From NCBI GenBank assembly GCA_013398275.1, contig VZSE01013530.1:3220718-3284717 (forward strand): 64,000 nucleotides of DNA, written 5' to 3'. Below, piece by piece: positions 1 through 12,724 of this stretch; position 1 is the stretch's first letter, and each line of letters opens with the position of its first letter. The position numbers and the translations under genes were made by a program. The notes under the pieces are model-generated. The model worked only from the letters and a program-made list of their open reading frames with translations. It searched no databases and was not told where the DNA came from. This DNA is from Promerops cafer. Taxonomy: Eukaryota; Chordata; Aves; Passeriformes; Nectariniidae.

Positions 1-667
1 GTCTTGGTAGCTCCTTGGAGAGAGGGTCCCACACTGAGCATTTCCCATCCATGAACACTGAGGACCTCTAGGCTATGCACCATATTAGTAAAATATCACA
101 GCAACAAGAGCATGGAGACATGTTAGATCACCAGTTCTGTTGTCTCCTGGGACAGGATTACAGCCCTTCTGCAGAGGATGCTACTGATTTGAATTTACCT
201 TTTCCCTTTGAAAGTAGCCACTCTTTGCTAGCCCTCCCAGGCTGCTGAGCAGCTCCACGTCTGTCTGAGCTCCATGGATGAGCTTTGGTGAGCTCCACAG
301 ATGACAGGCAGCCATTGAAGCAACAATTCCTGCATGCCAGGACTTTAACACATTGTATATGCAATGCAGCCCCCCTTTATAGTGGTTATAATCTTCAAAT
401 CAATCCTACCTGGCAGTGGAAGTTTAACATTAATGACTTTCTTATTATGGATGGAAAAACCTTTCAGAGCTAATGAGCAGAACAAGATTGCTTGGCTCCT
501 AGCTGAGGAGGTGACACTGCGGTCACGACCAACACTTGGAGCAGAGCTGTGCAGTGCTTGCTTTAGCACAGCCCGAAGAGTTTGTCTGGCAGTTACACTG
601 CCTCTGCCTTTGGAGATGAGACCTGAGCTCAAAAAACGCTTTAAGGGTCTCAGCTCCTTAAAATAAA
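1..667. other. Non-coding, no recognised feature
   Basis: I see no exon, repeat family or RNA gene here. The short open frames overlap on both strands and have no family features. Confidence 0.6.
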
Positions 668-903
668 GATATCAGGAAAAGGTTCTTCACCCAGAGGGTG
701 GTCGCAAACAGGAACAGGCTCCCCAGGGAATGGTCACAACACCAAGCCTGACAGAACTCGAGGAGCATTTGGACAATGTCCAAATTCCCTTCAGACACCC
801 TCAGGCACGTGGTGGGACTTCTGGGGTCCTGTTCAGGGCCAGGAGTTAGACTCGATGATCTGTGTGGGTCCCTTCCAGTTCAGGTCATTCTGTGACTCTA
901 TGA
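668..903 (+). mobile_element. CR1 LINE 3'-end fragment
   Basis: The sequence matches the CR1 3' region: an AGGAAAAGGTTCTTCACCC block, then GGGTCCCTTCCAGTTCAGG, ending in the terminal TGTGACTCTATGA repeat. It is a 5'-truncated fragment in plus orientation with no reverse-transcriptase coding region. Such short ends are the most common interspersed repeat in birds. Confidence 0.92.
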
Positions 904-3900
904 GTGCTATCAGCAGGGAGGAGGCAGCTACCCATCACCCAGCCCTCGACCCAGATGCATCACCCTTCCCTGCAGCAGGAGCTGGGACTGTGGTCCCAGG
1001 TGAAGCCTTGCTCTCCCCAGCCAGGGACAGCTGCTGAGGTGCGAAATGGGGGGGTTCAGTTTAATTTTATCTTGACAGCCAGGAGAAATCAGGACCCGAC
1101 CAGTTACACATTTAATTTCCAAGCTGGTCCCGCAGGGCAGGAGGAGCGGGTGAGCCAGGGAGGGTGAGCTCCTGCCCCAAGCGTGCCAGGCATCCCGCAG
1201 TGCCCTGGGGTGGTGGCATCTGCCCTGGCATACCTCAGGGAGCAGCAGCCGCAAGCCTGGCTGCTGGAGGAAAAATAAACAGCTACAGTGAGTCACAAAG
1301 GCAAGCGGCATATGACGGGGACAGGTACTTATGCAAATAAACTGTTAACACCCAGCCAGACAGAGCTGATAAGCCTCCTAGGCCAGCTGGAGGCTTCTTC
1401 ATCCTGCTGGGGGGAGGAGGAGGAAAACGGCTCTAGGACAACAATAGAAAACCGAAAAGCAAGAGCGAGGCAGCTCTGGAAAGGTTGCACAGGGATGCCT
1501 GGTTTGGCTACCAGTCTGCTGCACCCTGCCATGGCAGGGTGTCCCTGGGCTGCTCTACTTCCAGAAGCATCCTGCCGTGCCAGCGTGGGTTAGTGTGTGC
1601 CGTGGTGCCCATCACTGAGATCTCCTGGGGGTGCTGGGCGCCTGCCAGGACACATTTCCCCACACGCCCGCGGCAGCAAGGTACTCCATCCTGCAGCAAA
1701 GTTTGAGATTTGTGGGGCTGTGGCACAGGGGCTGCACGGGGGGCTGCCTTCCCCCTGTTTGGAATAGCCCTGTAACTCTTCCCCCTGCCCTCTCAGCTGA
1801 CCAACGCCCTCAGGAGCATGAATGAGGCAAATCATCCTTCTGCAACGCTGCCGGGGATCCCCCAGGATCCCCATATCTGGCCTGGCTGGGCTACTGATAA
1901 TCAGATAGAGGGGTTTAAAATAATCAAGCCTAAGCAGCTGAAAACCAAACTGGAATAGGTAATGGGGTCAGAAAAACACTTCAGGGCACAGCCAGGGGCT
2001 CTCCAGGGCACCACGCACATGTTCGGGGTGGGCTGAGCTGGGAGCTGTGGTGCTTCCTCAGGATGCTGCCCAAAACCCAGAGTCTCCCAAGCCCTGCACT
2101 CTTCTGGTCGTGGGAAAGCTGTGCAAAAGACCCCAAATGTTTCACAGGGAGTCCTGAGAGCCAGATGGCACCTTCTCCCCCTACTGCAGCCACCACCAAA
2201 AGCCAGAGTCAAAGAAGAAAGGATTTTGCTGCCCCAGAGCTCTGTTAGTCCCAGCCCCAGCAGTGCCAGCAGCTCAGAAGATGCAGGACACCTCCCTGCT
2301 CCTGTAGAATCATCACCCACTCCTCGTTCACTGGTCCCCATCCCACGCTGGATCTGCCAGCACCCCCACCTGCCTTACCTGGGGGCAGGAAGAGAGACAG
2401 AAGCCCTAAGGAAAGGGGGAATTGTTAAGTTTAGGGAATTTGTTTTGCCCGCTGCTCAGACTTCCAGCTCGTTTCAATGACGTAATGCTCCAATGGCGAG
2501 AAGCCAAAGTTTGCCCTTCCTGTGGTATTCCCTTAGGAAAAGCACATTACTGCAATGTAAAACTGAAAATTGAAACAGGCTGGTGCTGCACCAGAGAAAA
2601 TGCCTCTCCCTTTTCCCTATTCAGTGAGGCGGGGATGAATGTTGTGAGGTTTGAAAGAAAAACTGAAAAAGCCTTTAATTAATCCCTGGAGGCTAAACCC
2701 TGCCAGATATGGACAGGATTTCTCCTCTGCCTCCTTTTCGGAGCAAGAACATGAAGCTGCCTTCCTGCTGCAGCTCTTTCCGGGGGATTCTCAGGTCCCA
2801 GAGGAATATCCAAAGCATTTTACAGAGCTTTTTTTTATGGAGAGAATGGCTGCCAGGGAAGCCTCATTGCTGTCCCAGGACAGTGAGGAAACAAGGAGCC
2901 CCTGCTCAGACTTTTGGAAGCTTTTACCTGCTGAGGAAACTTTTCAAGTTCAAGGTCAGGTCTGTTTGTCTTCCCTCCTGACAGACGTAAACTGTTATGC
3001 AATATTCAGGAAGTCACTTTTATCAGACTCAATTCAATTTCTAAGATTAAGAGCATGGAAAAACAAATACTGGTGCTGGATGGAAAGTGCTGGCACTAAC
3101 CAGTCCAACACTGTTTGGACAAGGATTGCTAATAGGGTATCTCTTATTTCCACAAGTCAGTAGGAACAGGTCACAAAATGTGCTGCTTTTTATGGGGGGC
3201 TGATGCAGAGGGAAATTAACCCTTGCTTAGAGGGCAGAAACCATAGCAAAGTTTTTTTGGAGAGCAACTTCTGTGTTTGCTAGTGCAGCATCTGGGAGCA
3301 TCCCAGGATGTAAATTCAGGGCTCAGCCCCTGGCAGAAGGCAGAGGCCTGCATTGTTAACAGTACCCGTGCTGGACACCTTTGCCCTGGTGCCTGGCAGG
3401 GGCGTGGCTGCAGGACAGGTAAAAGCTTTGCACACAAGAAACCCGACTTGCAAGGGAACAGACAAAATATAGAGCAAGTGTAATTTTCACAGGGATCATC
3501 ACTTGGCACAGCTCAAGGGCCTCATTCAGAAAATGCACTTGAGAAAAGAAATCTCAGTTTGCAGAGGGAAAACTGCCCTAAGCAAGACCGAAGCTGGTCC
3601 TGTGATCCAGAAGTCCTGAAGTCCTTAAAGAAAAGCACCAGGAACTGCAATGGAGAAGGATGGATCATTTGATCTGTGGAGGTCCATGCCAGGGATCACA
3701 CCAGCCCCAGCCCAGAAGACATCCCTGCTTTCATGACACTTTTTCCAACCAAGGGCCTTATAAAGTTTCAATACTAACCACTATTGAGATTAGTTCAGTG
3801 CTTTCTGTTGGTACAGGAAAAAAATTTGAAATTTAGCTTCCAGCACTGCGAACTCCCTTAATTCAGTACCTTGTATATAGATATTATACACAGAGAAAGT

Positions 3901-6900
3901 GAAAATGTAGAAATAAGGAGCTCTGGAGTTTGATAAAAGCCAAGGGAGAACCTGAGGTTTGAAAGAAAACCATTAGCAATAGCAGATTTGCAAGTTCAGC
4001 TGTGGGAAGGACCACAAAATCCAAGCACATGCTATATATCTTCCTTTTATTGACTGCTTTGTGGGAAGCTGCATTTCTCGTTGGAGTTTGGAGCTACAGC
4101 TCGCACTCTGTGTTGATTTTGATTATAGAGTGGTGGTAATTAAACCTCTGGAGCATTAAGTTACCATTTTAACCAAATGCCTGTATTTTATCTTGATGGG
4201 AAATTGAGAGTGAGACTCAGATTTTCATAGTAAATAAAAACTGTTGGCTGTTTCACAGATAATCCTTTTCCTCAGCTTATGTATGAGAAAATCCTCCTGT
4301 ACAGTTTCTTCCAGCCTTTTGCAAAGGCACAGACTCCTTGAAGAACCTCAGCAGCAGCCCTGCCAGCTTCTGCACACTGTTCAGCTTGTAAAATAATAAT
4401 TATAATCATAATGTGCCTCCTTAATGACACTTTTAATCCAGAGACCAGTATCCTTATCTCCATGTAAGCAAACAGAAGCCTGCAGAATTTTGCTCCAGTG
4501 ATATAATTGGCCAAGGTCAAAGTCAGGAGTTACCCAGCACCCAGGTTCTGTCTATCAGCAATATCCACTGCCTGTCTCTGAGTAACGCTCTTATCTGCAG
4601 ACAGATAGGGAAGGTGCAAATCTGGTTAATTCTTAGACAGTTCTGTGCTGACAGGCACAGGTCTGCCTCGCTGCACACCTGTAGCTTAGGAATTGGGCAA
4701 ACACAGCCATTTCAGGTTGTTACTGTCACCGTGTACCATCCTGAGCCTGCCTGAACAAGTGACTGAAACAGGTGAACCCCTTAAATCCACTATTTTATTG
4801 CAATTAGCAGCAGTGTTGCTGAAGTAAGACTGAGATCCTCGGCAAAAGGCTGCGAGGCTGCAGTGTGTGCCGGCTGCCTTGGGTGCAGGCAGGGGCATTA
4901 AGTGCTCTGGAGATCGGTGATTCTGATAATAAACAGTTGCTTGTGCAGAGGATTGGGCTCAGCCCTTTCAAAGCGAAGCCGTTGCCACAGAGTCTTTCAT
5001 CCTCTGCTTTCGGAGTAAAGTGCATCCTCCCTTCCCAGAGCAGCAGCAGGTTTACCACAAAGTGTTTGCAGGATTTGCTGTCTGCAGAGGCAGGTATTAC
5101 TCACCCAGTGGCTCCTTATGCAAATGTGCTGCCGTCACGGGGGTAGCAGAGCCAGGAGCTGGGATTCAGGCTGCTGGAGATGCCCATCTGTGCGTGCCAC
5201 GACAGCCCCAGGGTTCCTTTGGGGCCACGTTTCTCAGCACACAGTGCTCCTGCAGATCTGTGCGTTCACTGGTCAAACTGGAGCCTCGGGGGCTGCATCT
5301 TTTGGTGGGGAGCAGAGTCTGAGACTGCATCACTTCACCTTCCTCATCACTCCCCCTCCAGCCATCTGTTGAGAGGAAATGTCTGTCACAGCACGTGGGG
5401 GCAGGTACAGAGACTCCTGCGAACCTCAGGAGAGCTGCTGCCTGCGCAGCTCCCGCGGGGAGAGCTCTCAGGAGGGGATGCCTCAGGCACACAGAGCTGC
5501 TCCCTCCTCGGCAAGGCCACATGAGCTCAGGCGTGATCCGTGTGCCCCGCCAGGGATCGGGAGCAGCACTGCTCCTCAGCACCCCACCCCACCTGCACCA
5601 GGAGTTTGGGATCTCCTCAAGCAAACCTTGAGCCGAGGTTGTGGTGAAGGTTTCTCCAGATAGCAACACAGTTGTTGCTGGTGTGGTTGGGAACCCAAAC
5701 AGAGCAAGGCGGCTTCCAATTTGAAGAGGATCACAAAGAAGTCACTTATTTTGGAGAAACCTTGAAAAAGTACAAATTATTCGATTTTTCTTATCTAATA
5801 AAGGTAATGAAAACTGAAGGAAGTATTGCTACTGATGCTGCTGGATCCAGGATTTCACACCTTCTTCCCAATGTACCATACTGAGATATGATGCCCTGCA
5901 AGTGTGATTGATAAATCCCCCAACCCATTTCCATCTGTTCTACATCCTGGTTTTATACTCCAACACAAACAAACCAAAAAAATCAATATAAAATCCCATT
6001 TTTTTTCCAAACCAAGCAAACTACAGAAGGAAAACATTTACATTTCTAGATGTAAATATTTAAGGTAAGAAAAAGCTGATTATCTTCTCCATTTGACAGG
6101 ACAAATATAAAAGTGTCTTCTTTGAAAAATTCATCTAAGCATTATTCTGCATTCTGACATTAATAGAAATGGTGCCTGATTGCATCTTTTCCCAGAAATG
6201 GTAAACTGCTCTGGTGGTTTGGAAAAGCATAAGTAAGAATCTATTTTTCAATTATTTTTCTTTTTTTCCACAGACCACTGCCATTTTTTATTTGAGTGAC
6301 GGCCAGAGTTATAAAGGATAAGCCACCACAAGACAAAATTTTCTCAGAGTATTTTTCTGCTATGAACTTCTGGAAATATCAAAAGAAGATAGGTTGGTTT
6401 GAAGCTGGTGTCCCATGAGGAAGAGCCAGGCTGGGTACACCCACTGTCACCAATGTTTTGTGACACTGGGTAAGTTACTAGAATCAGTAATATTAAAAAA
6501 AAAAATCCATTAATCAAAATATAAATTGGGGAAATACCCAAGTAACTCAAAGAGACTGCAAGAGCTCTACAGAGCAGCCCAGTCAGTGTTTTCCACCCTG
6601 CTACACCCCCCAATCAGTCAGGAATTGGTTGTTTTCTGCCCTCCTCCTTCTTTTCTCCATTTCCTTCTCACCCAAGAGATACCAGGCTGGATTTCTTGGA
6701 GCTCAAATTTGCTTTTACCATGTCTAAAACTTTATTTTTTAAAATAATCTCCTCTAAGCCTCCCTCTTCTTACATCAGTTACTACAAACTTCAGTTTTAG
6801 CAGCTACCCTCAAGGCCACATCAATTCACTCCACAACCACAGCAGTCCTTCAGTTACATAATTTACGAGCTTCTTGCCTTCTACTCTTTATTCCTGTTAC

Positions 6901-7580
6901 CTTTGCACATCTCCTCTTACCTGGCTGAACCAACAACCTACCTACATACGGCCAGCCCACAACCTTTACCCCACCAGGCTCTATAATCCTCCTGTCAGCT
7001 CCTTCCCAAAGCTCAGACTCACATTCTGCCCAGCTTGCTTTTAAGCCTGGGAAAACCTTCCCGATAAAATCTGAACAGCCACTCCTTTCTCCTCCTTCAA
7101 AACTATCCTTACAACTCACTTCTGCCAAAAACTCAGCCAAACTTAGCTTCAGCTGTGGCTGGGCAACATGAATCAGGATTTTCTTCCCTCCTTTCCTTGC
7201 TCCCTATCTCTGCTCTCAGCTAAGCACTAGCCAAACCAAGTTATGCTACCAAAGAAAGGTCTTTGCCTTATATATATATATATCTATACACACACATGTT
7301 TTGTGTGTGTGCATGTGCTGTACACCCCCTTGGTTCCTAGTGCCTGCAGAACATAAGACACTCAGGGCAGGGACTGCCTTTTCCCCTCCACTTTTGCAGA
7401 GCACCTCGCAGAGCCACGGCTCAGTTCCTGTACATGCTCCCAGGGTATAAACATGGACTGATAACAGAGCATTCCCTGGAGGAAAGGTGCAGCAGAGCTG
7501 GGAACCACCAGTGAACTGCAGCTGTCACTGGCACAGAGCAGAGGAGAAAAGGAGATCAGACTGATCAGATATGGGCCTGG
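904..7580. other. Non-coding block, GC-richer in parts
   Basis: Sequence near 1.0-2.4 kb and 4.8-5.7 kb is richer in G+C and therefore has longer chance frames. The longest ordinary frame in the window (170 codons, 2651-3163, plus) lies here. Its codons run through low-information sequence with no domain, and one frame of that length is expected by chance in 64 kb. No exon with convincing splice sites was recognised. Confidence 0.55.
7268..7318. repeat. Compound (TA)n / (CA)n / (TG)n microsatellite
   Basis: A (TA) tract is followed by ACACACACA at 7288-7296 and TGTGTGTGT at 7302-7310. The last two form a perfect 9-bp inverted repeat with a 5-base loop. It is a likely polymorphic, structure-forming tract. 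Confidence 0.93.
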
Positions 7581-7840
7581 AGTGTCAGGACGAGGGGGAA
7601 TGGCTTCAAAGTGACAGAGGCTGATTATAACAAGAAATTCTTCTCTGTGAGAGTAGTGAGGCACTGGCACAGGTTGGCCAGAGAAGCTGTGGCTGCCCCA
7701 TCCCTGGAAGTGTTCAAAGCCAGGTTGGATGGGGCTTGGAGCAACCTGTTCTAGTGGAAGGTGCCCCTGCCCATGGCAGGGGTTGGAACAGGATGTGCTT
7801 TAAGGTCCCTTCCAACCCAAATAGTTCTATCATGATTCAT
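7581..7840 (+). mobile_element. CR1 LINE 3'-end fragment
   Basis: This fragment carries typical CR1 blocks such as GTTGGATGGGGCTTGGAGCA, then GGTCCCTTCCAACCCAAA, and a terminal stretch of degenerate ATGATTCA repeats. It is 5' truncated and in plus orientation. Confidence 0.95.
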
Positions 7841-10800
7841 TGATGATTGATTAATCAATATTACAGTTAAAATATCCTTTATGTAGTAAAACACTTGAAT
7901 GAATAAGAATTAAGCACAGAGGAATGAGACAGAAATCTCTCACATATCTTTCCAATGACTCCAGGACATGATGAATCTGAGAAATGCAGCTGAGGTATGA
8001 GGACACAACCAAAGTTACTGTGCCAAGGTGGGTCTGTACTGCCCAAATGTCCCTTGTCCTGTTATTATGATGTGGGACAAACAGCAGGTCCCACATAACA
8101 CAGGGCCAGGTGTGTTCCCAAAAAAGCTGAAGCCATGGCCAAGTAAGAGGGTTGGAGTATGTGCCAGAGTGGATGTTGCTGTTGTTCCAGGTAAAATATT
8201 GTGTATAAAACATTTGAGGTGGGCAGATGAGTGAATCACTTGGCTGGAGAGGATTGGGACTTACAAAAATCCTATTAGGGTGTCTTCAGTGTCCAGGTAC
8301 CCTTAAAAAAGCTGTTTCTAAATAGTTAATAAAAATTGCAGGGCTTTTTATAAGTACAAACTATGTAGTTTCTGTGTTCTTTGTAGATTCTGTGACAAGA
8401 GTGAACTGCAAGAGCAGAGAGCACTGAGACTGGTGGCACCAGGTGTGGGAGGAAGTGACCACCAGCACACTCAGAAGCTCCTGTAGTTCCCTGGTCCATC
8501 ACAAAGCTTAAACACAGTTAGAAGCATCCCAGATTCCCTGCACTTAAACCAAACTTAGTTTCCAGCAAAAAACTCCCAGAGTTTTCAGCCTTAACTCCTA
8601 AGCCAAACCCATATTACAACAGCTAAAATGTCAGAGCTAATTAAGAAGAGGAAGCCATGCATAAAGCAGCCAAGATGTGCATCTGCCACCAAGGAGAAAC
8701 CCCATTCCTGCCACGCGTGCCAGGACCCGGCGTGCACACCACGTCCTCCCAGAGGCAGAGAGCTGGCTGGCAATTTGGTCAGCCCTGAATGACATGCTGG
8801 AGTGCTGACTTCCCTTGTGGTTTCAAAAAAAAAACACCTTTAAACCCATGATTTTAAGTGATGCCCAGGGGTATGTTTAAGGAACAGCCAGTACCAAATT
8901 CCACCCTGCCCACTGGAGCACCATCCGGCTCTGGTGGGGTTGCACAGCAGATAAGAGACCACGGTGTTTGGGCAATTAGTTTTAACCATCATTATATAAT
9001 ATTGATGTCATTTTGACTACACATATATATGCTGGCACGGGGACTGGAATTACATTGATTTATTAAGTTGATAGCATACAGTGGTGCCAAGATACCAGGT
9101 CATTGATCAGCTGCCTGGGCTGAACTTCAGCGTTTAATTTCCAGCACAATGTGACTGATCAGCAATACCATAATTGGTTGCAAATGTCCTTCCTTCTATT
9201 TGTTTTGTTAAGTGGCTTTTTCATTAACACAGCAGAGCCAAGAAAATAAATATGACTTTACTATTGGACTGCAGGCAGAGAATAGCTGAGAACTGGATGC
9301 AGACTGGGACAGGACTGTGCAATATTGTCAAACCAGCACTCCTCACTCCTTTTTTATAGTTATAAATTTTCTATTTTGCTGCATTTAGGGCCCTGATTGC
9401 TTCAGAAGAGAAGGCCTCTGGCTAGAAGGGACTTGGCTGACATTATGTTCAGTAAAACACAAATTTATTGAATTCATGCCCCCAAATGCCCTAAGTCAAT
9501 AGGTTTATTATTAGGCAAAACCATGATGTCTCTACTTGGAATATGGCCCTCTGATGTCCCTGCTAAGAGAGGAAACTAAGTCCAGTCCCTGGGAACAGGC
9601 TGTCTGCTCCTCACAGCAGCACCCAGGCATCTGAACAAGCTGGAAAACTCAGAACTAGGCACAGAGACTTTAAGGGGGGTGGCACCTCCCTCCTGAACAC
9701 CAAATCCAAGGCTGAACCAAGCAATGGGTCCCTTCTCCAGAGCCTCATCCCAGCTCAGCCCTGCTTCTGCAGCACAGCTGGGCACATCTGCAGGTTCACA
9801 TGAAATGGGACTTGCTCTTTGAGAGAGCAAAAAGAGCCAGATTCAATCTGGGCCTAAGTGAGTTGCAAAGTTCCTGAAAATATTGACTCAAGCATTGTAT
9901 CTGTGAGCAAGTGCAATTATTTGAACAGGAGAAAGACAGAAGTGAGCTGCTGTGGCACCAGCTATCCCACGAAGTAGCTCTGTATATCACCCTGATTATT
10001 GCATGCCCTTTCTGATTTCCAACAGATACATGAATCATTGTTTTCTGGGTGTGTGACTCCTCAGTACCTGCTTTTAAATGCTCTTTGCACCTCTTATTTT
10101 ACCCTGCTCTATTAATGTCAGCCCATTTATGGCTATATTCTAAACATACATAACTGTGTAGGGCCTGAGCAGGAGTAGTGGTTATCCGGTGACTTCACAG
10201 CAATGAAACATTATCACAGACCTTTCACATGAGTCACCACAATGCATTAGAGGAGAAAAGGCAATAAAAAAAAAAATATGTCAAAAAGAATAAAGGTATT
10301 GAGTCAGGAGAGAAGAACCAATCCATTATTTTTCACTATTTTCGGCAGTTTTGGACTTTATACTTTGATAATTTTCATCCACTGGACTCTGCCAAATAGA
10401 GCTGTTGTTTCTCTCCTGTTAGCTCCCTAAAAATATCTGGCAATGGTTTACTCCAGTGTGAATAAAACTAAAGACTAAGCTACTTAACCAATGTGTGTTC
10501 TTTGAAGTATTGGATTTGAATCTCCAGGGTACCAGCATGTTGCAAACAGGCACACTTCATTAATGATGCTGAAACATTTCCTCAAATCAGGATGGAAGTG
10601 TTTGATACCTATTGTTTTATTTTCAGTTCAATTCAGTTGCAGGTTTCAAAGGGCTCTGGAGGACCAGACCTGCAGGGCTGCTGGAGCACTGGGGATGATG
10701 CAAGTGATGAACAAAGCATCCCTCCCTACCTGTTCCGGGCATACAGGGCTGAGGACTCTGATTTTGTCTACACTTTATAAGGAGCTCAGCATAGCCATTA

Positions 10801-12628
10801 CTCAGCAAATAACAAAAAGAAACAGGTTTGTAATTTGGTTTGTTCAGAGGGTTGTAAATTATTAGCATTTACTATGCCCTGGTGCATGTACAACCCAAGG
10901 AAAACACCCTTCATGCAAGGGCCTGTCCTGCAACTTCTGCTCAGAGCATTTGCTGCTTGAGTGGGGTCACAGAAACCATCACCCTCATTAATGTCATGAA
11001 GCAGCAGGCACCCTTCCCTGTATTTAATTTTGGATGTGCTCTTCAGTGCTCTGGTGCCTGGACTTGCTGAGGCCGCCCCCCCCCCATCCTGACCTGGCTC
11101 CTTCCCACATTGCTGACTACTTCTGTCCCACCAGACTGCTCCTTCAAAGCCTAAATCCCAATTTCACAGGCCTCCCCAAAGTCCAGAGCAGTGCTCCCAG
11201 CAATACACACAGCAAACCAGGAGGTCGCTTTCCATGCAAAGGGCAACATAAATCTACCCAAAACAATTGGAGGGGATGCATTAATTGAGCCTTGAGTTTC
11301 TTCACCCCTGCTCTTGGTAGGGGAAGAAGGTTGTTTTGGTTTGCAGCTATCCCAGAAGTTTTACATGAGAAGGAAACGCTCACCAGCTCTCAATGATCTG
11401 TCAAGGGCAGTGTCTGCTTCTTGGCAGGAGCCTCTGCTGAAACACCAGCGAGCATCTCTCCCACTCCCAGCACAGCACTGCTGCCAGTGACTAAGCAGTT
11501 TCTATAAATCAAGCTGCAGCAGAGTTCAGAAGCCTAATAATAATCTGAAAATGTACAATAATGATAATGTGGTGGTTTTAATGGTAAGAAGGTCACAGAT
11601 AAGTATAATAGGCATTCTGAGGTTGAGACTTGCAGCTTGGTTTCAAATAATTTTAGCATTCTGTTTGATGTCTAGTCTTAGAGCAGTAGAAACTGGAATT
11701 AAACAATGCAATTCAAACACAGCAAAGCTGTAATCTGATTTTATGTCCTACTTCTAGCCTTGCTGCTTCACCTTTTCCTCTGAGCCCTTTGTCTCTCCCA
11801 CGATGAAGTATTTGTCATTGCCTGTTTGGGGTTGGAACCAGCTTGCCTGCTGGGATGCCAGCAGTGCTGCTGTTCCCCATCCTGCTCTATTTAGCAGCAG
11901 AGGACACCACAGCAGGTGGATGTTCATGGCTTGGCTGTGAATGTTCTCCCCAGTGCCATAAACACCCAAGGCTTTGCATCCCAAATGCCTGAGGGTGCCC
12001 CTGCAGCTGGCACAGGACGAGTGCTGTTCATTCCATTTACTGTAACAGTCTCATTAATACTTTGTTTATATTGGTACAACTTAATCCAACTAATTGCCAT
12101 CGTGAACCAGCAGCACATTAAGGCCCTGGCTATAAAGGACTATTGTGCTGCACCAAACATAATCCTTCTTAAAGTGTCCTGTGTTGGTACCTGCCAGTTT
12201 TCCAAGATTCCATCTGTGTAACACACTGACACGCAAGGCTTTGCCGACCTTTGATGTCCATGTGCTGCAGCAAAGCAGGCACAGCTTTGCACTCTTTTGG
12301 GGCAGGAATGGTTTGTTCCACGTGTGTTCAGTACCGAGCAGCACCAGACACCGTGGCTGGAAGTAATAGATATTCCCAGAGCAAGGGTAATGAAAACCTT
12401 ATGAATGGCTGTCTTCATACAGTTTTATTGGGAGAAGCCATTTTCCTGGAGTTTCCCCACGTAGCCTCAAGTGCAGGGCGGTTCAGGACAAGGCAAGCTC
12501 TCCTCAAAAAAGCTGAAGGTTCAGCTTTGGATGTTTTTTTGAGGAGGACAGGGACTGATGCTGAGCACCTCCTGATCCAGCTCTGTCATTTGACAGCATC
12601 TGTCAAAGTTCATTCATTAGAACTTTCA
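7841..12628. other. Non-coding block
   Basis: No gene was recognised. An AT-rich stretch around 8.98-9.25 kb mixes ATATAT steps with ATTGATTTATTAAG-like homeobox-type AT motifs and could be a conserved non-coding element. That cannot be judged without alignment. Confidence 0.5.
11076..11085. repeat. Homopolymer of ten C
   Basis: Ten consecutive C residues lie in GC-rich non-coding sequence. It is a minor simple repeat. Confidence 0.9.
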
Positions 12629-12724
12629 CCTGGTCTAGTGTAAGTCTTCTTGCCCGGTACAGGGGGTTGGAACCAGATGAACTTTGAGATCCCTCCCACC
12701 CAAACCATTCTGTGATTCTATGAT
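12629..12724 (+). mobile_element. Short CR1 3'-terminal fragment
   Basis: About 96 bp are left of a CR1 tail. Recognisable blocks are GGGGGTTGGAACCAGATGA and the terminal CATTCTGTGATTCTATGATT. The upstream CTGGTCTAGTG block is still visible but diverged. Orientation is plus. Confidence 0.88.

Noticed and set aside
2651..3163. 170-codon plus-strand open frame, the longest ordinary frame in the window
   Set aside because: With ordinary stop frequency, about one frame of this length is expected by chance in 64 kb on six frames. It shows no domain, signal or splice context.
5166..5669. 167-codon minus-strand frame and overlapping plus-strand frames in GC-rich sequence
   Set aside because: All frames are open together because stops are depleted in GC-rich DNA. 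No splice sites or family features are seen.
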